In this document: positions 24,236-34,702 of the stretch, piece by piece
Layout: every line of letters starts with the position of its first letter
How positions within the stretch are numbered: the first letter of the stretch is position 1
Assembly: GCF_020497125.1 (NCBI RefSeq)
Contig: NC_059077.1
Span: 26,673,340 to 26,737,339, forward strand
DNA length: 64,000 nt
Source: Mauremys mutica
Lineage: Eukaryota; Chordata; Testudines; Geoemydidae
Direction: 5' to 3'
The notes under the pieces: generated by a model
Seen by the model: the letters and a program-made list of their open reading frames with translations, nothing else
Told to the model about the DNA's origin: nothing
Databases searched by the model: none
Translations under genes and position numbers: made by a program

Positions 24236-24634
24236 CCACTTATATTATAGTGAAATGTTAAAATGGTCAGGGGTATCTGCAACTGTACACATATTACATA
24301 TGGTGCGTACCAATGGCAGGAGTGCCAGATGGGGACAGTGCCACCTGGTGGGAGGGGTAAAAGGGGCAGTTTTCCCCAGGCATCCTGTTTGAAAGGTCCC
24401 CCAAATGGAATGGCCATGCAGTGCCACTCAAGTCATGACAGAAGGGCTGCAGGGCCAAATTGCAGTGAGCTGTATTACAGCCCAGTGCCAGGCCAAACCT
24501 GAGTGGCACTGTGATGCCATGCAGAAGGGTAACAGCACTCCGAGCTGGGAGTAGCCCCATGGGGCAGGAGCCAAGCCACCACTGTGGGGTGAGTGTGGTT
24601 GTGTGTACCAGCTGAAAAATTTCTGGGGGATCCC

Positions 24635-25136
24635 TAAAAATGGTGCCAAGTATGAGAGGGGTAGCTGCGTTAGTCTGCATCCACAAAAACAATGAGGAGT
24701 CTGGTGGCACCTTAAAGACTAACAGATTTATTTGGGCATAAGCTTTCATGGGTAAAAAAAGTTTATCTTTGAAGTCAGTTTTTGCAACTGCAGAGCTACA
24801 ATTCATTTGCAAATTTAATATCATTAATTTGGGCTTGAATAGGGGCTGGGAGTGGCTGTCTCACTACAAAAGCAATTTTCCCTCTTGGTATTGACACCTC
24901 CTCATCAGTTATTGGGAGTGGACGACATCCATCCTGACTGAATTGTCCTTGTTCACACTGGTTCTCCACTTGTGAGGTAACTCCCTTCTCTTCATGTATC
25001 AGTATATTTATGCCTGTATCTGTAATTTTCACTCCATGCATCTGAAGAAGTGGGGGTTTTTACCCACAAAAGCTTATGCTCAAATAAATCTGTTAGTTTT
25101 TAAGGTGCCACCGGATGCCTCATTCTAAAAATGGTG
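24635..25136 (+). mobile_element. Penelope-like insertion with perfect 12-bp target duplication
   Basis: CTAAAAATGGTG occurs on both sides (24635-24646 and 25125-25136), marking one insertion. Just inside the left copy is an inverted piece of the terminal repeat (GGGGTAGCTGCGTTAGTCTG ... GGCACCTTAAAGACTAACAG). At the right is the direct copy (TGTTAGTTTTTAAGGTGCCA). Between them, 24793-24882 encodes ELQFICK followed by GLNRGWEWLSHYKSNF, the C-terminal tail shared with the copies at 3.4 and 50.4 kb. The rest of the polyprotein is missing, so the copy is 5'-truncated. Inverted or partial terminal repeats are usual for Penelope-like elements. A hammerhead-like motif sits in the right repeat. Confidence 0.7.
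25042..25081 (+). ncRNA. Hammerhead ribozyme-like motif, copy C
   Basis: CTGAAGA (25042-25048) is followed by a stem II GTGGG ... CCCAC, then AAAA (25068-25071) where a hammerhead has GAAA, then GC-TTAT-GC-T and C at the expected cleavage position (25081). One core base differs (G to A). Stem I is not obvious. Probably an inactivated ribozyme. Confidence 0.5.
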
Positions 25137-27261
25137 GTAACATTTGAGGCCTGGCATAAAAGAAGTATAACAGATGAGAAGACAGCTAGCTAGCTAGATT
25201 TAATTTGTTATATAATAATGTCTTTATACTGTCATAGCACCTGCAATCTAAGATTTTCAACATACTTTGCAAATATCAATTAATTTGATTCCACATTTCT
25301 GTATGTTAGGCAAGTCTTTTTTCATCCCCATTTTTTACTGAGCTATTTGAGGCATAGAGAGATTAACACCTCTAATTATGCTTGCCTTGATTTCTGGGTG
25401 TCTAACTGTGATTTTCAGAGGTGCTGAGAACCCATAACTTGAACTTCCCCCATCCTTTGGGGAAATCTGGATTTGCTTCTGAAACTTGAGCTACAATAAT
25501 CTGAACCAGACCCAGAAGGTGCCTGAACTTTTTGGAAAATTCAGATTCACATCCAAATTTTGCAAAGTGGGTCCATATCCACAAATGCTAAATCCTTTGC
25601 CCACTAAACAGTGGAAGTGGGATCAGCCTCCAAATAAGCATTTCTGCTTCTTCACAAAACACATTTTCAAGAGTCAAACTTATAAGAATCTAATTAGCCA
25701 AAAGATAACCAAAAAAAAAATGACCAGCAGCAAGTGACAAGTGACTTTAAAATAAAATGTTATTTTTAAAGGGTTTCTAGAGTTATAGCATCTGGGCTAA
25801 AAGCCAGCATCATATTGCTAAAAAGTAACTATAAAAGACTGTTCAATTGTCAAATTAACACTATGCCCTTCACACACAAGGCATTTCTTTTGCCTTTTAG
25901 ATTGCAGGATGAGGGTCGGACAAGAAGCTGAAGTGCTTAATTAAGTCTTGATGCTCTAATAATTGTTCTTCACTTCTTGGTGCAGAATGGAGCAGTTAGG
26001 AATTGCATAATCCTAATAGAGAGCAATATGTTTCTCTGAACATATTTTCATGCTAAGAAGGAAAGTGCTGCGTGTGTGTAATCTGAATCAACGCCATTTG
26101 AAGACAATGGATGTCTTTCCATTCACTTCAGAAGGCATTTGATTAGACCCTTTGCCTTCTGTTCCTTTTACTCCATGTTTCTTTTGTTGCTGTTTAGTTG
26201 CAACCAAATTGTTAAAGAATCTTACTGCAAAATGTGTACTGCTTTGATGTATTAGAACGATGTACTGATTAGATGGATGGTGGGGCAAAGGGTGATGGTG
26301 GCATGCAATGGAAGATGTGACAAAGGGGTAAATTCACTGAAGAATTAAGCAGGCACCGCTCTATTAAATACACCCATTTTCACAATTTAATTGGACAATA
26401 TCCAGAAGGGAAGGAGCCTCCTGCTAGGAAACTTCTATTTAGGTAGAACAAGGGGCACGCATGTGCACGCGCGCACACACACACAATGAATCTTACAAGT
26501 TTCTTACTGAGAAAGAAAAGCAGAATATTTGTGATTAATCTATTTTGACATGTCAGGCTCTCTTGTGTAAGCTGCTAAGTTTCAAAGGCTGAAGGCTGGG
26601 TCCTTGGCTTCTGTTCTAGCTGCTCTGTGTTATTGGTGCTGTACAATGCAGCCAGAAAACTGCTCCAAAGGGTTGGGATTCCCTGTCGTAGGGGAATGTT
26701 CTAGTGGAGTAAAACCAGTGTAATCAGCCCAATACCACCAGCTCCTCTCCTGTCCCTGCTCGGTGTAGGGATCAGATCCAGAACACACACCATTATGTCT
26801 GATCTTTGGCTGTCTCAACTGTTATAATTTAGGGCAGCTCCTAGAGGAACCAAGGGCTGATAGTATTTTTGAGCTATTCCAGGGCAATGGACATCATCAG
26901 ACTTAGTATCTTTTTAGGGTATATGGCGGGAAAGGAGGTTGGGTAAACAAAAGAAAGCAGAATTTCAGGATCTATATAATTAGAAATATCTCATATAGTG
27001 AATAACATGAAACAAAGGTACACATCACCCTCCAGGCAAGGAAGGTAGTGGAATAGCTGTGTTTTTACCTATGCATAGAAGCACCACTTAGTCACTGTTT
27101 GTGACCCCTGGACCTCTTGATGCAGAGGACACAGGAATCCCCAGTGTTCTCCAAAAGAATGACATGGAAGGTCTCTAAGGAAAGCCAATGTCACACTGGT
27201 GGTCATAATAATTGCCTGTACAGAAAATGTGAGGCGTTGTGTATATACTGAAAATTATGTT
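25137..27261. other. Unassigned sequence
   Basis: No gene supported. A MIR-like reverse remnant may lie near 25300-25370 (CATCCCCATTTTTTACTGAG). A small hairpin-like repeat is near 26085-26150. The rest is unassigned. Confidence 0.4.
26455..26486. repeat. Alternating purine-pyrimidine tract
   Basis: GCACGCATGTGCACGCGCGC followed by (AC)n is a short, nearly pure alternating tract with Z-DNA-forming potential, and a likely polymorphic microsatellite. A similar (GT)n/GCGC tract lies at 40976-41003. Confidence 0.8.
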
Positions 27262-27269
27262 CTCTAGGC

Positions 27270-27492
27270 CAGTGATTCTCAAACTTTTGTACTGGTGACC
27301 CCTTTCTCATAGCAAGCCTCTGAGTACGACCCCCCTTATAAATTAAAAATGCTTTTTTATATATTTAACACCATTATAAATGCTGGAGGAAAAGCGTCGT
27401 TTGGGGTGGAGGCTGCCAGCTCATGACCCCCCCCCCACATCATAACCTCATGACCCTCTGAGGGGTCCTGACCCCCTGTTTGAGAACCGCTG
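27270..27492. mobile_element. Intact hAT MITE with 8-bp target duplication
   Basis: CTCTAGGC is present on both sides (27262-27269 and 27493-27500). The element starts CAGTGATTCTCAAAC and ends GTTTGAGAACCGCTG, matched inverted termini with two mismatches. It is 223 bp long with no coding capacity. The target fits nnnTAnnn, the preference reported for Buster-type hAT elements. Confidence 0.9.
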
Positions 27493-27886
27493 CTCTAGGC
27501 TTTGTAGTTAAAGGCCGGTCACTCAAAGGTAGCATGTCTTGAGACAAACTTCTCTAGACAGGAGGTGGGAAACACTTATCTCACTGATAGACCATTGTGT
27601 ATTTTACAATAGAAGTCTATTAGCATATTGAGTCAAACACTAATGAAGAGTTCATGAAAACTTCAGAAGGAAATTAACTGGAAGAGGTAAACAGCAAGGG
27701 GTGGAGAATCTTGTTTTCAGGTGAAGATCAAAGGTCCGGTCTGATGTACCTAGGGGTGCAGAGGGACACTGTGGCATCCTTCAGTCTGTGAAGCAAGTTG
27801 CCAGTGGCTTGCTCTTATGAAAGGGGGAATTTCAGCCATCCAGGTTGAAGACTCTGGGAAAATGACTTGGGATGAACTTTAAGAAT

Positions 27887-28066
27887 CATAGAATATCAGG
27901 GTTGGAAGGGACCTTAGGAGGTCATCTAGTCCAACCCCCTACTCAAAGCAGGACCAATTGCCAGATAGATTTTTACCCCAGTTCCCTAAATGGCCCCCTC
28001 AAGGATTGAACTCAATGCTGGGTTTGGCAGGCCAATGCTCAAACCACTGAGCTATCACTCCCCTGA
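27887..28066 (-). mobile_element. tRNA-derived SINE with CR1-like tail
   Basis: The plus strand reads the CR1-like tail first (GAATCATAGAATATCAGGGT, TGGAAGGGACCTTAGGAGGT) and the reversed tRNA head last (GGATTGAACTCAATGCTGGG, AACCACTGAGCTATCACTCC). Same family as 1874-2058 and 41448-41622, and slightly better preserved. Confidence 0.88.
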
Positions 28067-28514
28067 AACCTGCAGGAGCGAGCAGAGTGTCTTGTGAATT
28101 AAGTTGAAACTCTAGAAAGCAAGTTATGGTTTTGTTTTATATGCAACCATTTGCTTCCAATATTTTTTCACACTATTATTTGACTCCCTGTTCTTTGATA
28201 ATAAACTTCTCTTTGTTTTCATACACAGTAGGAACATGCCCCGCCCACATGCTGCTAGTTTGTGGGCAGACTCCACTAGGCCTTGTTTTAGGTGTGGCCC
28301 CTTAAATGTTTCTCATAACTATCATAAGGAAGAACGCACTGAGTAGAGGCTGCCCAATCTCAAAGAGGTTTGTGATCCAAGCAGTCATCAGCGCCTTGTA
28401 GAATAACATTCCCCATTTTAGCTCTGCCCATTGTCCTGATGGTGCCCGAAATGGTTATGCCCCAGATGACCCATTCCAAACAGGAAAAAAATAAACTGTT
28501 TAAGCAAACAGTTA

Positions 28515-28828
28515 ACTATGTCTATACGTACCGTGTGTCAACATATTTTGATATCACCATCCTAACCTGATTTTTATTCCTACCTGAACCACTGTGAGAT
28601 TTGAACCAGCTATTCTGATGCTAGCTCAAGTAACAGTAGCAGTGAAGCTGCAGCAGTGCACAGGTGCTGGCTGCTGGGGTATATACCCGTGGTCCTGGGT
28701 GGGCAGGGCTAAGCTGTGCAGCTCCCCCTGCTGCCGCAGCTTCGCCAACATTGTCACTAGAGCTCGCTTTGATCGGGTATGTCAAAAGTGCTGCTATCAC
28801 ACCTTCCAGTTGCAGTGTGGGCATACCC
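28515..28828. mobile_element. Harbinger-type MITE flanked by TTA
   Basis: TTA lies directly on each side (28512-28514 and 28829-28831). The ends, ACTATGTCTATACGTACC and GCAGTGTGGGCATACCC, are diverged inverted repeats of the TGTCTACAC type. The interior is GC-richer and palindromic in places (CAGCAGTGCAC..., GCTAGCTCAAG...). Three-base TTA/TAA targets are the signature of PIF/Harbinger. The overlapping frames at 28594-28966 come from this repeat. Confidence 0.75.
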
Positions 28829-28831
28829 TTA

Positions 28832-31361
28832 GTCAAAGAATATTTTCATATGACCCCTCCTTATGGCCATGGACATATGAATTTTAAAAATGCATGGGTC
28901 TGTGAAAACTGGGGCCTGCAGAGACTGGCAGACCAGCCGTTCACCTACGGATACTTGAGCTCCTAACTCCCACTCAGACACATGTTCTAAAATGAACTGT
29001 GCAGTTCAGTATGAATGGCAGCCTCTGCTCAAGAGAGGTCCAATAGTGCAACTGAAAGAGTTTTTCAGCTGCACAGGAGTAAGATACACTATCACAGCTA
29101 CACAGAAAAGGCGCACACAGCTCCTACCTGCATTGTATTTGGCTCAAGCCCCTGCTGCCGTCACTAATTCCATAAATGTTCAACCTCCAGTGTTTCACAA
29201 AGAAAAACTGCATCGTGCACGTAGCATCGGCTTGTACTGGGAAAGCACTGCTATGAGAACTCAAGGGCTATAGAACACCATGTTACGCTATAATGCTAAT
29301 TATTACTACCCAGGGCTAAGAGATCAAAAGGAGAAAAGGATGCGGAGGTCAATGGGGGGGGGGAGGAGAGAGAGGGAGACATTTTTGCTATATTTTTATT
29401 AGATACAACATTTTTCATGCATTAACATTGTGTTTTCCTGGGATAAAGGACACAAATGTAGGTAGGTGAAGTCTGGATAGCATGTTCATACTCACTTGCA
29501 GCAGTGTTTGATTTTTGTCATATCAAAAAGCTTGAGAAATTGGCTGAAAGTCAAATAAGTAGTACACACAGAAGAAAAGCAGTTGGAACCACTCGATACG
29601 AGTCAGGCTGAATTAGCAGGCCTGGGAAGAGGGGAATGATTTGTAGTGTAAAACAGCAGACCTCAAGTTAGTGGAGCAAAGCACTATGGTATGAGTAAAT
29701 GTTAAGAATTCCTGAAATTTCAAGTGTTTTGTTGTGTGAAGACTATTTTGAACATGAAATAACCCCTTGAAAAGATTTCAGGGCAAGACACAAAGAATAC
29801 CATCAGAGACTAGAGCGTACTGAATATTGCATTCTCATATCGTTAGAAAATGACATGGTAAATCGTATCCACTTCCAACAACCTATCATTTGGAGACAAA
29901 AACGTTTATGCATTATACAAAGCCTCACACAGAGCAAGTTCAGTGAACATCCATGTGACAGACTAAAATTGTGGACTATCTGCTAGTCTAATGAATACAA
30001 CATAATATTGACAGATTATTTTATGGCTAAAAGTACGCTGCAATGTGAAAGCTATACACAAGCACACACAAACACAGAGTAGCTGAAATTATTAATATAG
30101 GGCTAGTACAGTCAGTCTTACTCTTGTGTAGTAGCACTTTTACTTCACGATTTGTCCTTTTAAGATCAATGGGACTGTTCGCGGAGCCAGGTACTCGTTA
30201 ATGTGAGTAAGATTGGCAGAATACAATAAATATTGAAGTACAAACTATAGCTCTAGAAATAGCTGTTTCAGAAATACAGAGTTGTTCTAAAAGGCAATTA
30301 TTGATGCTTCACTTAGAATGCTGTAGAAATGTGGATGGATACCTAATGGACTGATCGATCTTTTATGATTAGGCATTCAAATCACTGTATTGAAACACTG
30401 TATCTTGAAAGCATTTGTTACATGATGTGCTTTCAAAGGCCAGTGAATAATGCGATGTGGCTTGCAGTAAATGCTGTGATAAGGTAATACAATCAGCAAG
30501 TTAAGTTTCATATTGGGGGCACTGTAACTCTAAATGCTACATTAATGCTTTTAGTTTACGTACTGTATCTCAAGATAAACTACTTGTAAGTCATAGTATT
30601 GCTAATAAGCTAGAACTGGGCAATCTTGGAATCATTCTGAATCTCCTTCAGGTCAATTTAGCTTTTAGATCAGTGCCAGGTTACTTCTAGATCTGTAGTA
30701 ACATATTCATCAAAGCAGCAGCTAATTCAAAATAAATACCTCCAAGGTTAATTTGACAACGATCAATATCTGTTGCTTGTACGATAGGTTTGTTCTTCAT
30801 CATGAGCTTGAATACAACTGTAAACAGTGGCCTGAAAAGAGGGGAAACAACCACAGTAAGGAGAACCCGAACTTCTCCAATAAATATAGCCAGCCAGAGC
30901 TGATAAAAAGAAAGGTAAATCTACATGCTGTAATCATTGCAACAGAAGAGTGTGATTTTTACTGGTGTTTGTAAAGTGATTCCAGGCCAGGCTGCAGACA
31001 AAAGAGGAGAATAAGGGGGAGAAACCGATCACGGTAGTGACAGGTGCACACATCTATGCCATATAGAAGTGGATCCAGTCCTTTCTTCCAAATTCTAACT
31101 AAGCCTGAACTGAACCCTTCCTTACAGTACAAACAAGTTCAGTTAAGCTTAAAAAATATATTTTATTTTCATATACCTGAGAGAGCTGGTTCCAGCATTA
31201 TTTATTTAAGTGGATCCTGCAATTGCCATTCATGCTGAGTGGCATATACATGTGTAAATTGTCCCATTACGCTAAATGGTGTTGCTTACATGAGCAAATA
31301 CTGCTCAATGTGAGTAAGGATTACAAAATCAGGTGTTCATTTATTTCAATTTTCATCAGTT
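28832..31361. other. Unassigned sequence
   Basis: No gene supported. Two weak foldback repeats may lie at 30105-30230 (AGTCTTACTC ... GAGTAAGATT) and 31215-31335. The frame at 28992-29273 has no known domain. Confidence 0.4.
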
Positions 31362-31567
31362 GCAAGGCCAAAAGAGGCCATCTAGTCGAGGCATGTCAAA
31401 CTCATTTTATGTGGTAGATCTGATTCAATACTTGCCCACGTGGCACAGGCCATATTCAGTAAAAGTTATTAAAATAGAAATAAAAATAAACCATGCAGGT
31501 AATTACTTACATGTATCTTAGATTTTAGTAACTGTTACTGTTGCTCCCCAATACCTGGCATCACTTA

Positions 31568-31842
31568 GGTGATGTCTACACTACCAGCTAAATCGGCACT
31601 GCTGCGATCAATGCGGTGTCGATTTAGTGGGTCTGGTGAAGACACACTAAGTCGATGGAAGAGATGCTCCTGTTGGCATCTGTATTCCACCTCCTCAAGA
31701 GGTGGAAGCTATGTTGACAGGAGACACTCTCCCGTCGACATAGCTTGGTGTAGACACCGCTTTAAATTGACCTAAGTTATGTAACGTACGTAACTGAACT
31801 AGCATAACTTTGATCATTTACAGGAATAGTGTAGACCAGCCC
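31568..31842. mobile_element. Harbinger-type MITE inside the hAT element
   Basis: TTA flanks both sides (31565-31567 and 31843-31845). The ends GGTGATGTCTACACTA and the complement of GGGCTGGTCTACACTA pair at most positions. The interior has further palindromes (CTCAAGAGGTGG near 31690, GTCGACATAGC near 31733). These termini resemble the left end of the Harbinger relic at 45326. Confidence 0.85.
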
Positions 31843-31849
31843 TTAGCCT

Positions 31850-32645
31850 CAGCACAGTCATTTGCTCCTAATGTTGATGCACTGGTTCAAGCTATCTTGA
31901 CTATTGAGTTCAGGTTGAGAATGTAGTTTAGATTTGTTGATATTTGTGATGGAGAATACTTATTCAAACATGTGAATGCTCCCCAAAATGAAAAGAATTC
32001 TTGATACAAAGGACTTCAGTTTGGGATAATTTGATCCTAGACACTGATAAATCTTGGGAACATCACTATCAGAAAATTTGCCCTTCGAGTGTTGCACTGC
32101 AGTTCACTAAGTTGCATTTGGAGCACTATTGGTACATCATGCATAGAAAATGGGTGTGTTGGAAATTGCAAACTCTCCTTCATGGTTCCTAAAGTCAGAG
32201 AATCATTCTTGAAATTCCTTTCTCAGTTCAGCAATTTTGCCCACATACCTTTCTGTGGCATCACCACACTGAGTCTCAACAGTGATTTCAAGGTGGGAAA
32301 ATGTACCAAATTACACTGGGAAAGTTGCTTCTCTCACAGCTGAAAATTAATTTCAAAGACACAAAGGTTGCCATAGTATTCTGCACTACTTGATTTCACC
32401 CTTGCATTCTTGTGTTGAATGGGCACAGGTGTTCTGTAATATCTGCCATGAAAGGCAGGTCTTGAAGCCATTTATTGTCCCATAATTCAGAGAGATTTTT
32501 TCCTTTCTGATCTATGAAAAAATTGATCTTACTCCACAATTCAAAAAAGTGCTTTCACACAGCTTCCTGACTTAGCCACTCAACCTCAATGTGATATGGC
32601 AGTCCACAATGAATGAAAAAGCTTTCCATTTATTTGACTTGTTAG
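31850..32645 (-). pseudogene. hAT (Charlie-type) transposase relic, C-terminal part
   Basis: Reading leftward from about 32640 the frame gives IEVEWLSQEAV, then FFELWSKINFFIDQKGKNLS, ELWDNKWLQDLPFMADITEH and LCPFNTRMQG. The family equivalent is the EVRWLSRGKVL...FFEL block of hAT transposases and of host genes derived from them (GTF2IRD2 type). After a frameshift near 32290 it continues LLRLSVVMPQKGMW, then LSELQCNTRRANFLI, and ends with FFSFWGAFTCLNKYSPSQIS, which fits the hAT dimerisation region (usually SLFGSTYLCEQTFS). Conserved residues are replaced and at least four stops are present. The zinc-finger N-terminus is not visible. In life such a protein would cut and paste its own element in the nucleus; this copy cannot. 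Confidence 0.8.
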
Positions 32646-33122
32646 GTTGAGGAATGTATTCTCCTGTTGCCAAGTTTGTGCCCTTCAGTGCTAGTTTCCT
32701 TGCCCAGACCTGTACCAGCTTCCATCAGAGTTATACCTTATGCCAAGCGCCTCTTAGACATGGCTATGTGGTTCTACACCCACATGAGGTTTTGCTGGAC
32801 TGCTGAGCCACAGTCTGGACCATAGGGGTATGATTTGTAGCATGTCCCAGTGTTTAGTGCTCTACCTTCCTTTGTGGACCTTGCTGGTGTGCACGAAATG
32901 TTCCTTGTGTGCATTGATATCATTCTGTTTCAAACAGGACAACATAAGTGTACACTAGCAGGGTCAAAATGGGAAATTTAGAGTGCAGCATATTGGTGTG
33001 CTCTAAAAATTACACCCCCATAGTGTGGTATTGGGAGTTGTGTGGATAAGCCCAAAGATTCATGGGAAGTCCACGGGCTGGATCCAGCTCACAGGCTGCA
33101 TGTTTATCACCCCAATCTAGTC

Positions 33123-33290
33123 TGATTTCCTGCATAACGTAGGCCATGGGATATCCTTGAACTCATTCCTGTTTGAGCTAGAGTCCTTTAGAAAAGCATC
33201 CAATCTTGATTTTAAATTAAATTTATCAAAAAGCACCTGCCTTTCTGTTAAAAGAAAATTCATATAGCAAAACCTACATTTGATCAGGAC
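33123..33290 (-). mobile_element. CR1 3' UTR fragment that received the hAT element
   Basis: TGATTTCCTGCATAACGTAGGC and the following ATCCAATCTTGATTTTAAAT match the complement of a CR1 3' end. The other part is the 26 bases left of the hAT insertion (31362-31387). Together they give an old CR1 split by a later insertion. Confidence 0.65.
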
Positions 33291-33835
33291 TCTCTCAACT
33301 TAACTAAAAATAAAATAAATAAATAATCCAGTCAACTCACACGTTGTGGGAAAGCATGGGAAAAATAGAGCTGGCAGAATGCCCTGAAACGCAACATACT
33401 TGGGCTCTATCAGGCTGGAGAGGGAGTTCCTAAAACAAGAAATGCCAAAATAATGTTCTTTTATGCTCTTTACCATGAAATTAGTCTTCATTTCTAGTAA
33501 TATATTCCCACCTTCCCCCTCATCATTGGTAGATTAGTGCTGGCTTCTATTCTCCAGTTCAAATGAACGACACTTGTACTTTCAGTCTCTCTTCTGTGCA
33601 AAATACCTAGTTTCTACTGCATTTACTGGGGCAACTTTTTTTCTCTGTCATGGTTCTTTCACAACATTTTTGGGGTACTTCTTTCTCCTCAATGCACCTC
33701 AGAGTAGAGGATGAGATTAAAAAAAAGTACTCAATTAAAGGTCATACTATGTCCTTACACTATGTGCAACCTATTAGAGTCAAGGCCCTAACTGATTAAA
33801 ATCCCTCTCTCGCTCTTTTATCTCTCTCCCCATCA
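33291..33835. other. Unassigned sequence
   Basis: No gene or clear repeat recognised. Pyrimidine-rich stretches occur at 33500-33700. Confidence 0.4.
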
Positions 33836-34000
33836 GACAAAGTTCTTCATCTGAGACCTTGGGCAAGTCACTTCACCTCTCTGTGTCTGTTTTTCCATCT
33901 TTAAAATGAAGATAATGATCTTTACACTCCTTTGTAAACCGTTTTAAGGTCTACAGATAAAAATAATGACTCTAGATGTTTATTATTATTGGTCTCTTTA
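33836..34000 (+). repeat. MIR-type CORE-SINE, 3' part
   Basis: CTTGGGCAAGTCACTTCACC, TCTCTGTGTCTG and AAAATGAAGATAATGATC are the MIR core in forward orientation. The tRNA-like head is missing or beyond recognition. Confidence 0.75.
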
Positions 34001-34147
34001 TTGTCTGCTTCTCTTAAAGGTGCATTACAAAAAATATTTTAACAATTTGTGATGTTATCTTGGCCACTTTGACAATAGAAAAGGCTATGGAAGGAAGGGT
34101 GAGGAATGTACATTTTTTAGGTTGTACAAGAGCAATGCTTAGCAATG

Positions 34148-34400
34148 CAGTGATTACTATTCTAGATCAGACCAGCGGTCCACCTAGTACACTGTTCTGT
34201 TTGTAACAGTGGAAAGTAACAGATGCTTCAGAAGAAAGTGCAAAAATTCCCATAATGAACAAATATGGAAGAAGCCGAACATCAAAGAAGTTTCTTCTTT
34301 GCACAAGGCATGGGGGTTTATATCCCATATCTTTTTTATATTATCACATCTAAATGAGAATTTTCTCTTTATGCAGCTTCAAATCCTGAATGCAAGTGCT
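34148..34400 (-). mobile_element. CR1 3' UTR fragment
   Basis: The plus strand begins TACTATTCTAGATCAGACCA and GCGGTCCACCTAGTACACTG, then ACAGATGCTTCAGAAG. These are the complement of the CR1-type 3' UTR also seen at 41276 and, forward, at 58555-58808. Heavily diverged, with no coding part. Confidence 0.65.
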
Positions 34401-34414
34401 CTTTCAGAATGAAT

Positions 34415-34702
34415 CTAAAGGTACATCCACACGGTAGTGTGTGTAGGCATATTTGCACTAGCTTTAATCTAACTAGCACAGCTAACACTAATAGTGAAAA
34501 CATGGTGGCGCAGGCTTCTGTGCAGGCTAGCTATCCCAGCGCAAACCCCCTGGGAACACTGCATACATACTCATGTTGCTAGCCTGTACTGAAGAATGTG
34601 CTGCTGTATCTTCATTACTGTTATCTATGCTAGCTAGATAAAGATAGCATGGGTGTGCCTACCTGAGCTAGAATTGCGCCTTCACTTGCTGTGCAGACAT
34701 AT
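34415..34702. mobile_element. Harbinger-like MITE, diverged
   Basis: The left end AAAGGTACATCCACACGG and the right end TGTGCAGACATATCC form a diverged inverted pair. GCTAGC-containing palindromes lie inside (34527, 34577, 34630). The target duplication is not clear. Confidence 0.55.

Larger units (their letters stand above)
31388..33114 (-). mobile_element. hAT transposon, decayed, with 8-bp target duplication
   Basis: ATCTAGTC is repeated exactly at 31380-31387 and 33115-33122. The left end GAGGCATGTCAAACTCA and the right end ATGTTTATCACCCCA are decayed forms of the CAGGGGTGTCAAAC terminus known from Charlie-type hAT elements. Outside the duplication the two flanks join into one CR1-like 3' end (GAGGCCATCTAGTC plus TGATTTCCTGCATAACG), so this element landed in a CR1. 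It carries a reverse-strand transposase relic and was itself hit by a Harbinger MITE (31568-31842). A second MITE-like piece may lie at 32946-33054. The target again fits nnnTAnnn. Confidence 0.85.

Noticed and set aside
24294..24824. 176-codon reverse open frame
   Set aside because: It crosses the border of the Penelope-like insertion at 24647, so it joins unrelated sequences and cannot be an old conserved gene.
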